A stretch of 7,079 nucleotides of DNA from Flavisolibacter sp. Its GTDB lineage: Bacteria > Bacteroidota > Bacteroidia > Chitinophagales > Chitinophagaceae. The notes beneath the pieces are model-generated. The model was not told the origin of the DNA. It did no database searches and was given only the letters and a program-made list of their open reading frames with translations. The stretch spans positions 1 through 7,079 of the forward strand of contig JAICTW010000126.1 of the NCBI GenBank assembly GCA_025936195.1, given 5' to 3'. The translations under genes and the position numbers were made by a program. Shown in pieces: positions 7,046 to 7,079 of this stretch; the stretch's first letter is position 1; each line of letters begins with the position of its first letter.

Positions 7046-7079
7046 TTATTCAAATTCCCATTTACTGATCCACATATCA
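7046..7079 (-). CDS. Possible C-terminal end of an upstream gene
   Basis: Ten codons (DMWISKWEFE) followed by TAA are open on the minus strand from the right edge to 7046. The stop lies 60 bp before the PhyH start, a normal within-operon spacing, and the residue mix is protein-like. The piece is too short to name a family, and other frames here also lack early evidence, so this is a weak call. Confidence 0.3.
   Translation of the reverse strand, partial: DMWISKWEFE

Overview
The window looks like Bacteroidota chromosome, most likely Chitinophagaceae or a close relative. It carries a SusC-type TonB-dependent receptor with an N-terminal STN domain, a FecR/DUF4974 anti-sigma factor, A-rich translation starts without a Shine-Dalgarno sequence, and a TTTG/TAnnTTTG-like promoter. 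Every gene I can support reads on the minus strand, so gene order in the direction of transcription runs from the right edge to the left edge.

Layout in transcription order: (1) 7046-7079, the last ten codons of a possible upstream gene; (2) 6089-6985, a cytoplasmic Fe(II)/2-oxoglutarate dioxygenase of the PhyH family; (3) 4942-6021, an exported two-domain SGNH/GDSL esterase; (4) 3586-4836, a FecR-type anti-sigma factor with one membrane segment; (5) 1-3351, the first 1117 codons of a SusC-like receptor that runs off the left edge intact and in frame. A SusD partner would be expected beyond position 1 but is not in view.

How the parts fit: an STN-bearing SusC next to FecR is the established FecI/FecR/TonB-transducer arrangement. 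Ligand uptake at the outer membrane is signalled through the periplasmic FecR domain to an ECF sigma factor. The esterase and the dioxygenase sit where the sigma gene would normally be, and no sigma gene is visible. The substrate cannot be told from the sequence; an acylated (for example acetylated) glycan or plant-derived compound would suit a secreted SGNH enzyme.

The 234-bp fecR-susC gap is the most information-dense part. It holds a textbook intrinsic terminator facing the plus strand although no plus-strand gene exists, a plus-strand Bacteroidota-like promoter just before it, three alternating copies of an AAGTAA/TTACTT element, and a GC-rich hairpin close to the susC start. Together these suggest a small antisense RNA to the susC leader, comparable to the cis-antisense RNAs known at Bacteroides glycan loci. 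A compact element just before fecR resembles an ECF promoter. I see no wholly new gene system, insertion sequence, tRNA, rRNA or CRISPR array.
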